A stretch of 64,000 nucleotides of DNA from Microbacteriaceae bacterium VKM Ac-2855 (GCA_013204985.1 JABMLG010000002.1:186001-250000), one strand, 5' to 3'; positions 1 to 8,668 are shown, numbered from the stretch's first letter. Program-made: numbers and translations. Notes: generated by a model not told the origin, from the letters alone.

Positions 1-821
1 CCCGCGACCGGCACGACCAGCGCCGAGACGTGCGCGACGCGGATGCCGAGTCGGTACGCCTCCGCCGCGTGCTCGTCGACCACGGCGATCTCGCGCTCGG
101 TGGCGTTCGCGGCGCGTACGGTGCGCACGGCGCTGATCGCGCGTTCGACCGCCGCGGCGAGGTCGCCGACCTTCTCCTGCGCCTGCTGGCTCGCCGTGCG
201 GATGCCGCGGCCCAGCGTGAGCGCGAGGGTGAGGGCGACGACCACCACGGCGACGATGATGATCAGCAGCACGGGGTCGATGATCGCCATCGCGATGATC
301 GCTCCGACGAAGACGAGCGATCCGGCGATCGAGTCGACCAGGCCCTGCGTCAGCACCGCGCGCAGCAGCGTGCTGTCGGAGCCGACCCGCGACACGAGAT
401 CGCCGGTGCGACGCGCATCGAATTCGCGGATGGGCAGGTTCAGCATCCGCGCGACGAGACGGCGGCGCGAGGAGAGCACGATCCCCTCACCGGTGCGCTG
501 CAGCAGGTAGTGCGCGAAGCCCGAGATGAGACCCGAGACGACGACCAACCCGATCAGCGCCCAGACCAGCGAGCCGAGGGTGTCGCCGTTCTGCACCAGG
601 GTGATCACCTGGCTCACGAGCAGCGGTTGGGCGAGGCTCGCGGCCGCGCCGAACAGGCTGAGCACAACGACGATAGAGAGGACGCCCTTGTGCTCGAGCA
701 GGTAGGGCAGCAGCTGCGAGAAGCTGGCGCGCGGGCCGTCCTGCTTGCGTCCGCGTCGCGGTCGGCCGGGGCGGGTTCGGTCGGCACGGGTTCGGTCGGC
801 ACGGGCATCCGTGGTGGTCAT
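1..821 (-). CDS. ABC exporter half-transporter, transmembrane domain (partial, runs off left edge)
   Basis: About 273 N-terminal residues of a type IV (MsbA/LmrA-like) ABC exporter are visible. The ATPase half lies beyond the left edge, so no Walker motifs can be checked. After a basic tail come four hydrophobic segments and the loop EFDARRTGDLVSRVGSDST, which matches the 'G-D-L-x-S-R' loop of exporter transmembrane domains. The ATG at 821 is 6 bp after the stop of the small HTH gene, so the two form an operon. Residues RADRTRADRTR come from a short direct DNA repeat near the start. The substrate is unknown; multidrug or lipid export is the family default. The frame is open to the edge and the topology is convincing. 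Confidence 0.85.
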   Translation of the reverse strand, partial: MTTTDARADRTRADRTRPGRPRRGRKQDGPRASFSQLLPYLLEHKGVLSIVVVLSLFGAAASLAQPLLVSQVITLVQNGDTLGSLVWALIGLVVVSGLISGFAHYLLQRTGEGIVLSSRRRLVARMLNLPIREFDARRTGDLVSRVGSDSTLLRAVLTQGLVDSIAGSLVFVGAIIAMAIIDPVLLIIIVAVVVVALTLALTLGRGIRTASQQAQEKVGDLAAAVERAISAVRTVRAANATEREIAVVDEHAAEAYRLGIRVAHVSALVVPVA

Positions 822-827
822 CGTGGT

Positions 828-1043
828 TCAGGCCTTCCCGTACTTCTTGTGGACCGCTTGCCGGCTCACTCCGAGGCAGAGTGCGATCAGTTGCCAGGAG
901 GCGTTGGCGTTGCGGGCTCGCCGCACCGCCAGGGCTTCGACGCGATCCAGTTCGCGATGGAGGCGGTGGATGGCGCGGAGGGCCTCGATCGGATCCTCGG
1001 ATCCGGCTTCTCCGGCCAGGGTGTGGATCGTGCCGACATCCAT
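828..1043 (-). CDS. Small helix-turn-helix protein
   Basis: This is a 71-residue protein with a predicted helical N-terminus and a C-terminal HTH-like stretch (ASWQLIALCLGVSRQAVHKK), ending in a basic tail. Such small proteins are common in actinobacteria next to ABC exporters or proteases. The start ATG at 1043 has a strong ribosome site (GGAGGAG, 6-base spacing). It lies directly upstream of the exporter gene and directly downstream of two palindromes that overlap the promoter, so autoregulation and control of the exporter is a reasonable inference. I cannot assign it to a named regulator family. Confidence 0.75.
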   Translation of the reverse strand: MDVGTIHTLAGEAGSEDPIEALRAIHRLHRELDRVEALAVRRARNANASWQLIALCLGVSRQAVHKKYGKA

Positions 1044-1090
1044 TGTGCGCTCCTCCGAACCGCTGACGTGTCGGCGCGTGCCGACGCGTT

Positions 1091-1134
1091 GTCAACTTAC
1101 GTTGACGCGCCGATTTTTGTCAACTTGAGTTGAC
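1091..1134 (-). promoter_or_regulatory. Promoter with two tandem palindromic operators
   Basis: Two palindromes of the form GTCAAC-N4-GTTGAC lie at 1091-1106 and 1119-1134, with centres 28 bp apart. Read on the minus strand, TTGACA in the upstream palindrome and TAAGTT in the downstream one make a -35/-10 pair with an 18-bp spacer. Both promoter boxes are therefore inside the operators, an arrangement expected of a repressor-controlled promoter. The likely ligand is the small HTH protein at 828-1043, by position only. Confidence 0.7.
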
Positions 1135-1144
1135 ACGCGAAAGA

Positions 1145-1188
1145 GGTTGTCACCGCATCCCACAGGTCCGCGGGACGCGGCGACAACC
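1145..1188 (-). terminator. Stem-loop terminator of the MFS gene (repeat family member)
   Basis: Arms at 1145-1161 and 1172-1188 pair over 17 positions with two mismatches and a 10-base loop. The hairpin begins 13 bases after the MFS stop codon and has no T-run, as is usual for actinobacterial terminators. The arm sequence GGTTGTCACCGCATCCC is nearly the same as the arm of the hairpin at 8669-8719, so this is one of two related elements. Confidence 0.6.
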
Positions 1189-1200
1189 CCCTGCGTGGCG

Positions 1201-2592
1201 TTACGTGACGTTGTCGGCGTACGACGCGTCCTTGGTCTCCTTGGAGATGAACAGCGCGATCAGCGTGATCAAGGCAGCGGCACTGAGGTACAGACCCACG
1301 AGCACGGTCGAGCCGTTGGCGGCGGTCCACAGGGCGACCGCGATGAACGGCGCGAGCGCCGCACCGAGGATCGACGCCAGGTTGTACGAGATCGCCGAGC
1401 CGGTGTAGCGCACGTTGGTCGGGAACAGCTCGGGAAGCACCGCACCCATCGGGCCGAAGGTGAGACCCATCAGAGTGAAGCCGAGGATCAGCACGGCCAT
1501 CACGCCGACGAAGCCGCCGCCGAAGAGCGGCACGAAGAGCAGACCGAAGACCAGGATGCCCGCGGTCACCGTCATCAGCATCTTGCGGCGGCCGTACTTC
1601 TCGGCGAGCGGGCCGGAGACCAGCGTGAAGATACCGAAGAAGACGACGCCGACGATCAGCATGATCAAGAAGTCGTTGCGCGTGTAGCCGAGGCCCGCGA
1701 CGAAGGTGTCGGCGTTGAACGGCTTGCCGGCGGCCTCGGCAGCGGCGGCAGCGGCTTCCGCGGACGACGCCGTGGTGCCGTAGGTGAGCGTGAACGTGGT
1801 CATCAGGTAGAAGAGCACGTAGGTCGCCAGCATGATGAACGTGCCCAGGATGAGCGGGCGCCAGCTCGTCTTGAAGACACGCGCGATCGGCAGCTTGGCC
1901 ACCTCACCCGATTCGACGACCTTCTGGAAGGCGGGGGTCTCGACGAGCTTGAAGCGCACGTAGAGGCCGACGATCACCAGGATCGCGGAGGCGAGGAACG
2001 GGATGCGCCAGCCCCAGGCGGCGAAGGTCTCGGCCGACATGGTCAGGTTCAGCACCAGGAACAGCACGTTCGCGACGATGAAGCCGATCGGCGCGCCCAG
2101 CTGGGGGAAGGTGCCGTAGATGGCGCGCTTGTTCGCGGGAGCGTTCTCGGTCGCGAGCAGGGCCGCACCCGACCACTCGCCGCCGAGCCCGAGGCCCTGG
2201 CAGAAGCGCATCAGCACGAGCAGCGCCGGCGCGAGGAACTCCCAACCGGGGGTGAGGGCCGTCGGCAGGCAGCCGATCAGCACCGTCGCGATTCCCATCG
2301 TCAGCAAGGATGCGACGAGCGTGCCCTTGCGGCCGATGCGGTCGCCGAAGTGTCCGAAGACGATGGAGCCGATCGGGCGCGCGATGAACGCGACGCCGAA
2401 TCCGGCGAAGGATGCGAGCAGCGCGGTCGTCGGGTCGGCGTTCGGGAAGAACAGGGCGGGGAAGACGAGGACCGCCGCCGTCGCATACGCGTAGAAGTCG
2501 TAGAACTCGATCGACGTGCCGATGAGGCTGGCCAGGATGACACGGCCGCGAGTGTTCTGCTGGGCGGGAGCCGCAGTACTGGTGGTAGACAA
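1201..2592 (-). CDS. MFS transporter, metabolite:H+ symporter (MHS) type
   Basis: This is a 12-helix major facilitator protein of about 463 residues. The loop after helix 2 contains ARPIGSIVFGHFGDRIGRK, the MFS signature as seen in MHS-family symporters (ProP, ShiA and KgtP relatives), and MRFCQGLGLGGEWSGA is also typical of that family. It likely imports a carboxylate, osmolyte or aromatic acid by proton symport; the substrate cannot be told. I chose a TTG start at 2592 because GGAG lies 7 bases upstream, giving the N-terminus MSTTSTAAPAQQN. An in-frame ATG at 2613 has no ribosome site and is the alternative. The gene stands alone between the exporter operon and ribH. Confidence 0.88.
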   Translation of the reverse strand: MSTTSTAAPAQQNTRGRVILASLIGTSIEFYDFYAYATAAVLVFPALFFPNADPTTALLASFAGFGVAFIARPIGSIVFGHFGDRIGRKGTLVASLLTMGIATVLIGCLPTALTPGWEFLAPALLVLMRFCQGLGLGGEWSGAALLATENAPANKRAIYGTFPQLGAPIGFIVANVLFLVLNLTMSAETFAAWGWRIPFLASAILVIVGLYVRFKLVETPAFQKVVESGEVAKLPIARVFKTSWRPLILGTFIMLATYVLFYLMTTFTLTYGTTASSAEAAAAAAEAAGKPFNADTFVAGLGYTRNDFLIMLIVGVVFFGIFTLVSGPLAEKYGRRKMLMTVTAGILVFGLLFVPLFGGGFVGVMAVLILGFTLMGLTFGPMGAVLPELFPTNVRYTGSAISYNLASILGAALAPFIAVALWTAANGSTVLVGLYLSAAALITLIALFISKETKDASYADNVT

Positions 2593-2783
2593 GGGGATAC
2601 TCCGAGTAGGCATGACTGTGCGGCCAGCAGGCGAGGCGTCGATCGGGCGTCGCGGACCAGTGGAGCGCAGGGGGTAGAGGCGCGGGGACCGCTCGTGGCG
2701 GCCCGACAACCCTACGCCAGCATCCGGCTTCCGTCCGCGATCATCCCTCGGATGTGGGCTGTGCCGGCCCGCGGCACCGCGGA

Positions 2784-3257
2784 TCAGGCCCGAAGCTCCC
2801 GGAGCAGCACAGCGGTGGCGAGGGCGGCCTCGGCGGCCTCGCGGCCCTTGTCCTCCTTCGAGCCGGGGAGTCCTGCCCGGTCGAGACCCTGCTCCTCGGT
2901 GTCGAGCGTGAGCACGCCGAAGCCGACGGGCTTGCCGGTCTGCAGAGTGACGTTCGTGAGACCCGACGTGGCCGCATCCGAGACGTACTCGAAGTGGGGG
3001 GTGCCGCCGCGGATGATCACACCGAGGGCGACCACCGCGTCCGCACCGGCTTCGAGGGCCGCCTTCGACGCGACGGGCAGCTCGAAGGATCCCGGCACGC
3101 GCTTGAGCGACCAGGTCGCGCCGGACTCGTCGAGAGCCGCAGCCGCTCCGGCGATGAGGCCGTCGGTGATCACCTCGTGCCAGGTGCCGGCGATGACGAC
3201 GACCGTGAGGCCGGAGCCGTCGATGTGGAAAGCGGTGGGGGAGCCGGATCCGGCCAT
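2784..3257 (-). CDS. ribH: 6,7-dimethyl-8-ribityllumazine synthase
   Basis: This 157-residue enzyme condenses 5-amino-6-ribitylamino-uracil with 3,4-dihydroxy-2-butanone 4-phosphate to give lumazine, the penultimate step of riboflavin synthesis. The family motifs are present in order: GSFELP (substrate pocket), [14 protein letters not shown] (with the His expected to act in catalysis) and [16 protein letters not shown]. Length is normal for the family. It is the last gene of the rib operon, 45 bp after the ribBA stop, so it should be co-transcribed and controlled by the upstream FMN riboswitch. Confidence 0.95.
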   Translation of the reverse strand: MAGSGSPTAFHIDGSGLTVVVIAGTWHEVITDGLIAGAAAALDESGATWSLKRVPGSFELPVASKAALEAGADAVVALGVIIRGGTPHFEYVSDAATSGLTNVTLQTGKPVGFGVLTLDTEEQGLDRAGLPGSKEDKGREAAEAALATAVLLRELRA

Positions 3258-3302
3258 GATGATGCGTCCTTCGTTCTGGTGCGGTCTGGTGTGCGGGCGG
3301 GT

Positions 3303-4562
3303 CTAGTTCTGGGTCGGGTTCAGCGAGACGATCGCGTGGCCCATCCGATCGCGCTTGGTCTCGAGGTAGCGCGTGTTGAATGCGCCGATGCCGACGATCA
3401 GCGGCACGCGCTCGGAGACGGCGATGCCGCGATCGGTGAGCTGGCGCACCTTCTCGGGGTTGTTCGTCAGCAGTCGCACGTCGTCGATCTTGAGGTCCTC
3501 GAGGATCGCGGCGGCCGCGCCGTAGTCGCGCGCGTCGACGGGCAGACCCAGCGCGAGGTTCGCATCGAGCGTGTCGTAGCCCTCCTCCTGCAGCTGGTAC
3601 GCGCGCAGCTTGTTGATCAGCCCGATACCGCGACCCTCGTGGCCGCGCAGGTAGATCACCACACCGCCGTCGCGCTGGACGGTGTCCAGCGCCGCGTCGA
3701 GCTGCGGGCCGCACTCGCACTTCAACGAGCCGAACGCCTCACCGGTCAGGCACTCCGAGTGCACGCGCACGAGGGTCGGCAGCCCGTCGCCGACCGTGCC
3801 GGCGACGACCGCCATGTGATCGGCGCCGGTCATCCGGTCGCGGTAGGCCCGCATCCGGAACGGCCCGTGCGTGGTGGGCACGGTCGTCTCGACTTCGAAG
3901 ATGACGCGCGAGGTCTCGGGGATCGCCTTGGGCTGATCGACCTCGGTCTCGGCGTGGTGCTCCTCGAGGTACTCGACCAGCGCCGCGATGGTCGTGACCA
4001 GCACGTCCTCGCGCTCGCCGAGCTCGATGAGGCCCGGCAGACGCATCATCTCGCCGTCGTCGGCGACGATCTCCGAGATCGCGGCGACCGGCACCAGCCC
4101 GGCGAGCTTCATCAGATCGACCGCGGCCTCCGTGTGTCCGTCGCGTTCGCGCACCCCGCCCTCCACAGCGCGCAGGGGCAGGATGTGCCCCGGCCGGTTC
4201 AGGCTCGTCGGCGTGGACGCGGGGTCGGCGAGCACGCGGAGGGTGTGCGCGCGGTCGGCGGCGCTGATGCCGGTCGAGAGGCGGTCGGCCGCGTCGACCG
4301 AGACGGTGTACGCGGTGCCGCGCGGATCCTGATTCTCGGCGACCATCATCGGCAACTCGAGCGCATCCGCGATCTCGTTGGTCATCGGGGCGCAGATGAA
4401 CCCGGAGGAGTGCTTCACCAACCAGGCGATCCACTCCTGGCTCGCGAGCTCCGCCGAGATGATGACGTCACCCTCGTTCTCGCGTCCTTCATCGTCGGCC
4501 ACGATGACCGGCCGGCCCTGGCGGAGCGCCTCGACGGCGGCGGGGATGCTGGCGATGCTCAT
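3303..4562 (-). CDS. ribBA: Bifunctional 3,4-dihydroxy-2-butanone-4-phosphate synthase / GTP cyclohydrolase II
   Basis: This 419-residue fusion makes both riboflavin precursors: the four-carbon unit from ribulose 5-phosphate and the pyrimidine from GTP. The N-terminal domain has DDEGRENEGD at residues 23-32 (metal and substrate binding), TSLNRPGHILPLRA and GHTEAAVDLMKLAG. The C-terminal GTP cyclohydrolase II domain has HSECLTGEAFGSLKCECG, whose three Cys around residues 271-284 bind zinc, and RGHEGRGIGL. The start ATG at 4562 follows AAAGGA and overlaps the ribE stop by four bases (ATGA), so translation is coupled. Confidence 0.95.
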   Translation of the reverse strand: MSIASIPAAVEALRQGRPVIVADDEGRENEGDVIISAELASQEWIAWLVKHSSGFICAPMTNEIADALELPMMVAENQDPRGTAYTVSVDAADRLSTGISAADRAHTLRVLADPASTPTSLNRPGHILPLRAVEGGVRERDGHTEAAVDLMKLAGLVPVAAISEIVADDGEMMRLPGLIELGEREDVLVTTIAALVEYLEEHHAETEVDQPKAIPETSRVIFEVETTVPTTHGPFRMRAYRDRMTGADHMAVVAGTVGDGLPTLVRVHSECLTGEAFGSLKCECGPQLDAALDTVQRDGGVVIYLRGHEGRGIGLINKLRAYQLQEEGYDTLDANLALGLPVDARDYGAAAAILEDLKIDDVRLLTNNPEKVRQLTDRGIAVSERVPLIVGIGAFNTRYLETKRDRMGHAIVSLNPTQN

Positions 4563-5191
4563 ACTGCGTTCCTTTCGACGGACGCCGCGTTCACCGCGAG
4601 CATCCGTTCGACGTGACGGGCGAGGATGTCCGTCTCGATGTTGACCTGATCTCCCACGACGCGCTCGCCGAGGGTGGTGGCGGCCAGGGTCTCGGGGATG
4701 AGCGAGACCTCGAACCACTGCTCGGCGTCGTCCGCCGGGCTGATGCCGCTGACGGTGAGCGAGACGCCGTCGACGGCGATCGAGCCCTTGTCGGTGACCA
4801 AAGGGGCGGCGGTGGCCGGTAGCGAGAACCGCAGCACCCGCCAGGCGTCGCCCGGGGTGATGCGGAGCAGCGTGGCGGTGCCGTCGACGTGCCCCTGCAC
4901 GATGTGGCCCCCGAGCCGGTCGCCCACCAGAGCGGCGCGCTCGAGGTTGACCGCGGTGCCGACACCGGCGCCGTCGAGGGTGGACATCGCGAGCGTCTGC
5001 GCCATCACGTCGGCGGTGAACGACTCGGGGGTCTGCTCGACCACGGTCAGGCAGACGCCCGAGACCGCGATCGAGTCGCCGTGCCGGGCGCCGGTGACGG
5101 CGAGCGGACCGCGCACGGTGAGACGGATCGCATCCGCGCCGCGCTCGATCGCGGTGATCTCGCCGCGTTCTTCGATGATTCCGGTGAACAT
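4559..5191 (-). CDS. ribE: Riboflavin synthase, alpha chain
   Basis: This 210-residue enzyme dismutates two lumazine molecules into riboflavin. It starts with the family hallmark MFTGIIEE and has the two internally repeated barrel domains; GVCLTV in the first and GVSLTV in the second are the matching positions. Its ATG shares one base with the ribD stop (TGATG) and its own stop overlaps the ribBA start, so the three genes form a tightly coupled unit. Confidence 0.95.
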   Translation of the reverse strand: MFTGIIEERGEITAIERGADAIRLTVRGPLAVTGARHGDSIAVSGVCLTVVEQTPESFTADVMAQTLAMSTLDGAGVGTAVNLERAALVGDRLGGHIVQGHVDGTATLLRITPGDAWRVLRFSLPATAAPLVTDKGSIAVDGVSLTVSGISPADDAEQWFEVSLIPETLAATTLGERVVGDQVNIETDILARHVERMLAVNAASVERNAV

Positions 5192-6261
5192 CAGTGGGCC
5201 TCCATGTACAGGGCGGGATGCGCGGCGGCCGCGGCGGTGGTGTCGGCGGATGCGGCCGGCCGCGCGGTGATCAGGATGTCGTCGCCGAGTTGCTCGACGC
5301 CGCGCAGGCGCAGGCGGCGCGCCTCGCCGATCGAGTCGATGCCGATGTCGCCCAGCGCGAGGCGCGGGCCGCCGAGCAGGGCAGGGGCGAGGAAGACGAG
5401 GTACTCGTCCACCAGTCCGGCGGCGACGAGAGCGGAGGCGAGGGTCGGCCCGCCCTCCACGTAGAGGTGGCGGATATCGGCGGCGAAGAGGTCGCGCAGG
5501 ATCGCCGGCAGATCGTGGCCGCGCGCGAGGACGGGGCGGCGTGGATGCGAGAACACCCGAGCCGTCGCGGGGATCGGGCGTTCGCCGATCACGATCGGTA
5601 CGGGTTGCTCGCCGAGCAGCTCGCCGCCGTCGCCGCGCGCGGTCAGGCTGGGGTCGTCCGCGAGTACGGTGCCCGTGCCGACGGCGATCGCGTCCGCACT
5701 CGCCCGCTGCTCGTGCACGCGCTGCCGAGCCGCAGCTCCGGTGATCCATCGGCTGGAACCGTCGGCTGCAGCGGTGCGGCCGTCGAGCGTGGAGGCCCAC
5801 TTGAGACTCACGTAGGGGCGCTGCAGCCGCGTGGCGGTCAGCCAGATCCGCAGGAACGCCTCGGCCTCGTCGGCGAGGACGCCGGCGACGACCTCGACGC
5901 CCGCCGAGCGCAGGGTCTCGGCGCCGCCCGAGGAGCGCGGGCCCGGGTCGTCGATCGCGTAGACGACGCGGGTGATGCCGGCGTCGACGAGAGCCCGACT
6001 GCAGGGGCCGGTTCGGCCGGTGTGATTGCACGGCTCGAGCGAGACGACGGCGGTCGCACCGGCGGCTGCTCCGGGCGCGAGTCGAGAGAGTGCATCCACC
6101 TCGGCGTGCGCGGTGCCGGCCCCGTGGTGCCAGCCCTCGGCCAGCACGGAGCCGTCGGGAGAGAGGATGACGCAGCCCACGCGCGGGTTCCCGCCGTGAC
6201 GCGGCCCGCGCTCGGCGAGCGCGATGGCCCTGCGCATCGCCTGCTGGTAGCTGTCGGTCAT
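5191..6261 (-). CDS. ribD: Bifunctional diaminohydroxyphosphoribosylaminopyrimidine deaminase / 5-amino-6-(5-phosphoribosylamino)uracil reductase
   Basis: This 356-residue protein carries out the deaminase and reductase steps after GTP cyclohydrolase II. The N-terminal zinc deaminase has HAE at residues 52-54 and C78/C87 in SLEPCNHTGRTGPC, the standard ligand and proton-shuttle set. The C-terminal RibD reductase domain begins near VSLKWASTLDGR (about residue 146) and contains the VEGGPTLASAL motif. The ATG at 6261 is chosen because the usual RibD N-terminus begins here and everything upstream is riboswitch leader. It is the first gene of the rib operon. Confidence 0.95.
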   Translation of the reverse strand: MTDSYQQAMRRAIALAERGPRHGGNPRVGCVILSPDGSVLAEGWHHGAGTAHAEVDALSRLAPGAAAGATAVVSLEPCNHTGRTGPCSRALVDAGITRVVYAIDDPGPRSSGGAETLRSAGVEVVAGVLADEAEAFLRIWLTATRLQRPYVSLKWASTLDGRTAAADGSSRWITGAAARQRVHEQRASADAIAVGTGTVLADDPSLTARGDGGELLGEQPVPIVIGERPIPATARVFSHPRRPVLARGHDLPAILRDLFAADIRHLYVEGGPTLASALVAAGLVDEYLVFLAPALLGGPRLALGDIGIDSIGEARRLRLRGVEQLGDDILITARPAASADTTAAAAAHPALYMEAH

Positions 6262-6358
6262 TCCCGGATCTCTCGTTCGCTGACGAACTCCGGGGGTAAT
6301 GCGCGGTGTCGCCTTCGGGCTCGACCGTGTCGCGGTCACGCGGGGTCGCGTGATCGCT

Positions 6359-6496
6359 CGTGCTGCCTCCCATCCGGACTTTAACCGTCGGTTCCGGAAT
6401 TCCACCGGATCAACCGCGCGATGCACCTCACGGTGGACCGAACGGCTCGCGGACTATGACCGCCGGTTCGGATTCTCACCGACCCCGGAGCACGTT
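6359..6496 (-). promoter_or_regulatory. FMN riboswitch (RFN element) of the rib operon
   Basis: Read on the minus strand, this leader contains the conserved RFN landmarks in order: CGTGCTCCGGGGTCGGTG, GAATCCGAACCGGCGGT, AGTCCGCGA, GATCCGGTGGAATTCCGG, AACCGACGGTTAAAGTCCGG and GATGGGAGGCAGCACG, closing the P1 stem with the first block. It lies about 100 bases upstream of ribD. Binding of FMN is expected to reduce expression of ribD-ribE-ribBA-ribH. I could not decide from sequence whether control is by transcription termination or by translation. Confidence 0.96.
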
Positions 6497-6630
6497 TCTT
6501 GTCTTCATGCTAACCGAACGTGATCACGCGAAATGTATTCCCCCGTAACACGTGCATTGCGCCGGGCCCAACCCCGTCGTGGTGCGGATGCGGCGGGGAA
6601 TCCGCGCCGGAAACGGTTACCGTGGAGGCG

Positions 6631-7479
6631 ATGAACGAGGACAGGTACGGGCAGGATGTGCTCGCCGGCGACTGGCGTGCGAAGAACAAGGTCGTCGTCG
6701 AAGTGGTCGCCGCCGAGCGCGATCTGGTGGTCGAAGAGGTCACCAGCGGATTCGTCGGCGCCGTGGTGGGGGTCGAGCTGCGGATGGTGCAGCTGGAGGA
6801 CCGCCACGGGAAGGTCCGCGTGTTCCCGCTGGGTCCGGGGTTCCTCATCGACGGCAAGCCCGTCTCGCTCAAAGCGCCGGGGCTCAAGCGCGATGCCGAC
6901 CTCGCGCCGGGGCGCAGCGCCTCCGGCTCGATCTACGTGCCGGATGCGAAGGCGCGCGTCGCGCTGCCGAGCCGGATCTACGTCGAGGGCAAGCACGACG
7001 CCGAGCTGGTGGAGAAGGTGTGGGGCCACGACCTCCGTGTCGAGGGCGTGGTGGTCGAGTTCATCGAGGGCGTCGACAACCTCGACGAGCTCGTGCGCGC
7101 CTTCAAGCCGGGCCGCGGACGCAAGATCGGCGTGCTGGTGGACCACCTCGTGCCGAACTCGAAGGAGTCGCGGATCGCGGATGCGGTCGCGGCGGGACCG
7201 TACGGCGCGCACGTTCTCGTGGTGGGCCACCCGTACGTCGATATCTGGCAGGCGGTGAAGCCCGAGCGCGTGGGGCTGCAGTCCTGGCCGACGATTCCTC
7301 GGAACATCGAGTGGAAGAAGGGCATCTGCCGCTCTCTCGGGTGGCCGGCGGAGGAGCAGGCCGACATCGCGCGCGCGTGGCAGCGCATCCTGAGCCGTGT
7401 GAGCACGTTCAAGGACCTCGAGCCCGCCCTGCTGGGCCGCGTCGAGCAACTCATCGACTTCGTCACGGACCCGGCATGA
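6631..7479 (+). CDS. DUF3097 family protein
   Basis: This 282-residue soluble protein matches what I know of the actinobacterial DUF3097 family: an N-terminus with YGQDVLAGDWRA, and the core LPSRIYVEGKHDAELVEKVWG, which resembles a TOPRIM-type 'EGKxD' strand with the following acidic IGVLVDHLVPNSKE. A nucleic-acid role has been guessed from that fold, but no function is known to me. The ATG at 6631 is preceded by TACCGT seven bases upstream, fitting leaderless transcription; GGAGG is too close to serve as a ribosome site. It overlaps the next gene by four bases. Confidence 0.85.
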   Translation: MNEDRYGQDVLAGDWRAKNKVVVEVVAAERDLVVEEVTSGFVGAVVGVELRMVQLEDRHGKVRVFPLGPGFLIDGKPVSLKAPGLKRDADLAPGRSASGSIYVPDAKARVALPSRIYVEGKHDAELVEKVWGHDLRVEGVVVEFIEGVDNLDELVRAFKPGRGRKIGVLVDHLVPNSKESRIADAVAAGPYGAHVLVVGHPYVDIWQAVKPERVGLQSWPTIPRNIEWKKGICRSLGWPAEEQADIARAWQRILSRVSTFKDLEPALLGRVEQLIDFVTDPA

Positions 7480-7838
7480 AGCGGCCCGTCGCGGCGCTCG
7501 CGACCGACCTGCTGCTCGTGCTCGTGTTCGTGCTGATCGGGCGACGCAGTCACGACGAGGAGAACCAGATCTCGGGGCTGCTGGTCACGTTCTGGCCGTT
7601 CGCCGTCGGCGTGCTGCTCGGCTGGGCGGCGACCTTCGCCTGGCGCCGGCCGCTCGCACTCTGGCCGAGCGGGGTGGTCGTCTGGTTCTCGGCGGTGCTG
7701 CTGGGCATGCTGCTGCGCGTCGCTACAGGTCAAGGCGTGCAGTGGAGCTTCGTGATCGTCACCACGATCGTGCTCGCCGCCTTCCTCCTGGGCTGGCGCG
7801 CCCTCGTCGCCCTGCTGCGCCGCCGCCGCGCCCGCTGA
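7476..7838 (+). CDS. DUF3054 family membrane protein
   Basis: This 120-residue protein has four predicted membrane helices and the DUF3054 pattern: DLLLVLVFVLIGRRSH after the first helix, TFWPFAVGVLLGW, and WPSGVVVWFSAVLLGMLLR. Function is unknown. Its ATG overlaps the stop of the DUF3097 gene, so both are translated from one message. It ends in an Arg-rich tail, 41 bases before a large palindromic repeat that may end the transcript. Confidence 0.85.
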   Translation: MKRPVAALATDLLLVLVFVLIGRRSHDEENQISGLLVTFWPFAVGVLLGWAATFAWRRPLALWPSGVVVWFSAVLLGMLLRVATGQGVQWSFVIVTTIVLAAFLLGWRALVALLRRRRAR

Positions 7839-7878
7839 CCCGCCCCGCCCTGCCACCCCCACCCTGCCGCCCCCCGTT

Positions 7879-7955
7879 CCTGCGAGGGACCCCTTCTGTG
7901 CACGAGGGACCCGCCCAGAGGGGGTCCGACGTGCACAGAAGGGGTCCCTCGCAGG
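7879..7955. repeat. Palindromic intergenic repeat, copy 1
   Basis: A perfect 26-bp inverted repeat (arms 7879-7904 and 7930-7955) encloses a 25-bp loop that holds a second, smaller inverted repeat (GGGACC/GGTCCC-like). It lies between two converging genes. A second copy with the same 26/25/26 geometry is at 28039-28115 in the opposite orientation. It may act as a bidirectional terminator; its spread suggests a REP-like or MITE-like element. Confidence 0.85.
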
Positions 7956-7997
7956 ACGGCGCGGGGGCGCAGGAAGGCGCGGGGCGCGGGGCGCGGG

Positions 7998-8657
7998 TTA
8001 CTCGACGCGGATGCCGAAGTGGGCGGCGAAGAGGCCGGCCATCAGCGAGACCTGGAACTCGCTCAGGGTGACGCCGGCCATGCCCTCCAACCCGGCGAGC
8101 GTGCGGAGCTCGGCCGCGCGGAGGTCGACGTTCGTGAACCTCCCACCCGCGAAGTCGATCGAGCGCACCTCGGAGTCGACGATCGCGACGCGCGTGCCGG
8201 TCGCCCCGCCGAGATCAAGCTCGTCGATCGTGCAGCGCTCGAACAGCACGTCCTGCAGCTTCGCGCCGCGCAGGTTCACGTAGCCGAGCTTGCAATCCCT
8301 GAAGCGCACCGACTCGATCGTCGACTCATAGAGTTCGCCCGAGCCGATGCGCGAATGCTCGACCACGACGTCCTTGAGGCGGCTCCGCGGCGCCCGCAGG
8401 ATCGGCGCATCCAACCGGCTGAACAGGGTCTCGACGAACGAGCTCGCGCGCAGATCGGTGTCGCTGAACGACGCCTCGGTGAAGCGGCACTCGCTCACCG
8501 CGAGACCGGTGAGCACGGCCCCGCTGACGTCGAGCCCGTCGAAGTCGAGCCCTTCGACACTCTCGCGTGCCCCGAGGTCACCCGCGTAGCCGGGCGCGAG
8601 GTCGTGCAGACGAAGAGGGTCGATGCGCGGAGCGAGGGTGCTGGATCTGGATGCCAC
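7998..8657 (-). CDS. Pentapeptide-repeat protein
   Basis: About 219 residues. From residue ~35 onward the sequence repeats in five-residue steps with a central Leu or Phe (for example GLDFDGLDVSGAVLTGLAVS, LGYVNLRGAKLQDVLFERC and VDLRAAELRTLAGLEG), which builds a right-handed quadrilateral beta-helix. Members are linked to protection of DNA gyrase or have unknown roles; nothing here identifies a target. I chose GTG 8657 because TACCTT lies six bases upstream (leaderless), while an ATG at 8681 falls inside the inverted repeat that ends the APC gene. Confidence 0.85.
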   Translation of the reverse strand: MASRSSTLAPRIDPLRLHDLAPGYAGDLGARESVEGLDFDGLDVSGAVLTGLAVSECRFTEASFSDTDLRASSFVETLFSRLDAPILRAPRSRLKDVVVEHSRIGSGELYESTIESVRFRDCKLGYVNLRGAKLQDVLFERCTIDELDLGGATGTRVAIVDSEVRSIDFAGGRFTNVDLRAAELRTLAGLEGMAGVTLSEFQVSLMAGLFAAHFGIRVE

Positions 8658-8668
8658 CCGACAAAGGT

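Noticed and set aside
1147-3306. Long open frame on the plus strand opposite the MFS and ribH genes
   Set aside because: Low-complexity Arg/Asp/Glu/His-rich translation typical of the shadow of GC-rich codons; the minus strand carries clear, conserved proteins.
2593-3720. N-terminal extension that would fuse the MFS protein to upstream sequence
   Set aside because: The frame stays open through ribH by chance; the extension has no homology-like features and ribH itself is unmistakable.
6299-6548. Short plus-strand open frames across the rib leader
   Set aside because: They overlap the conserved FMN riboswitch on the other strand and show no protein features.
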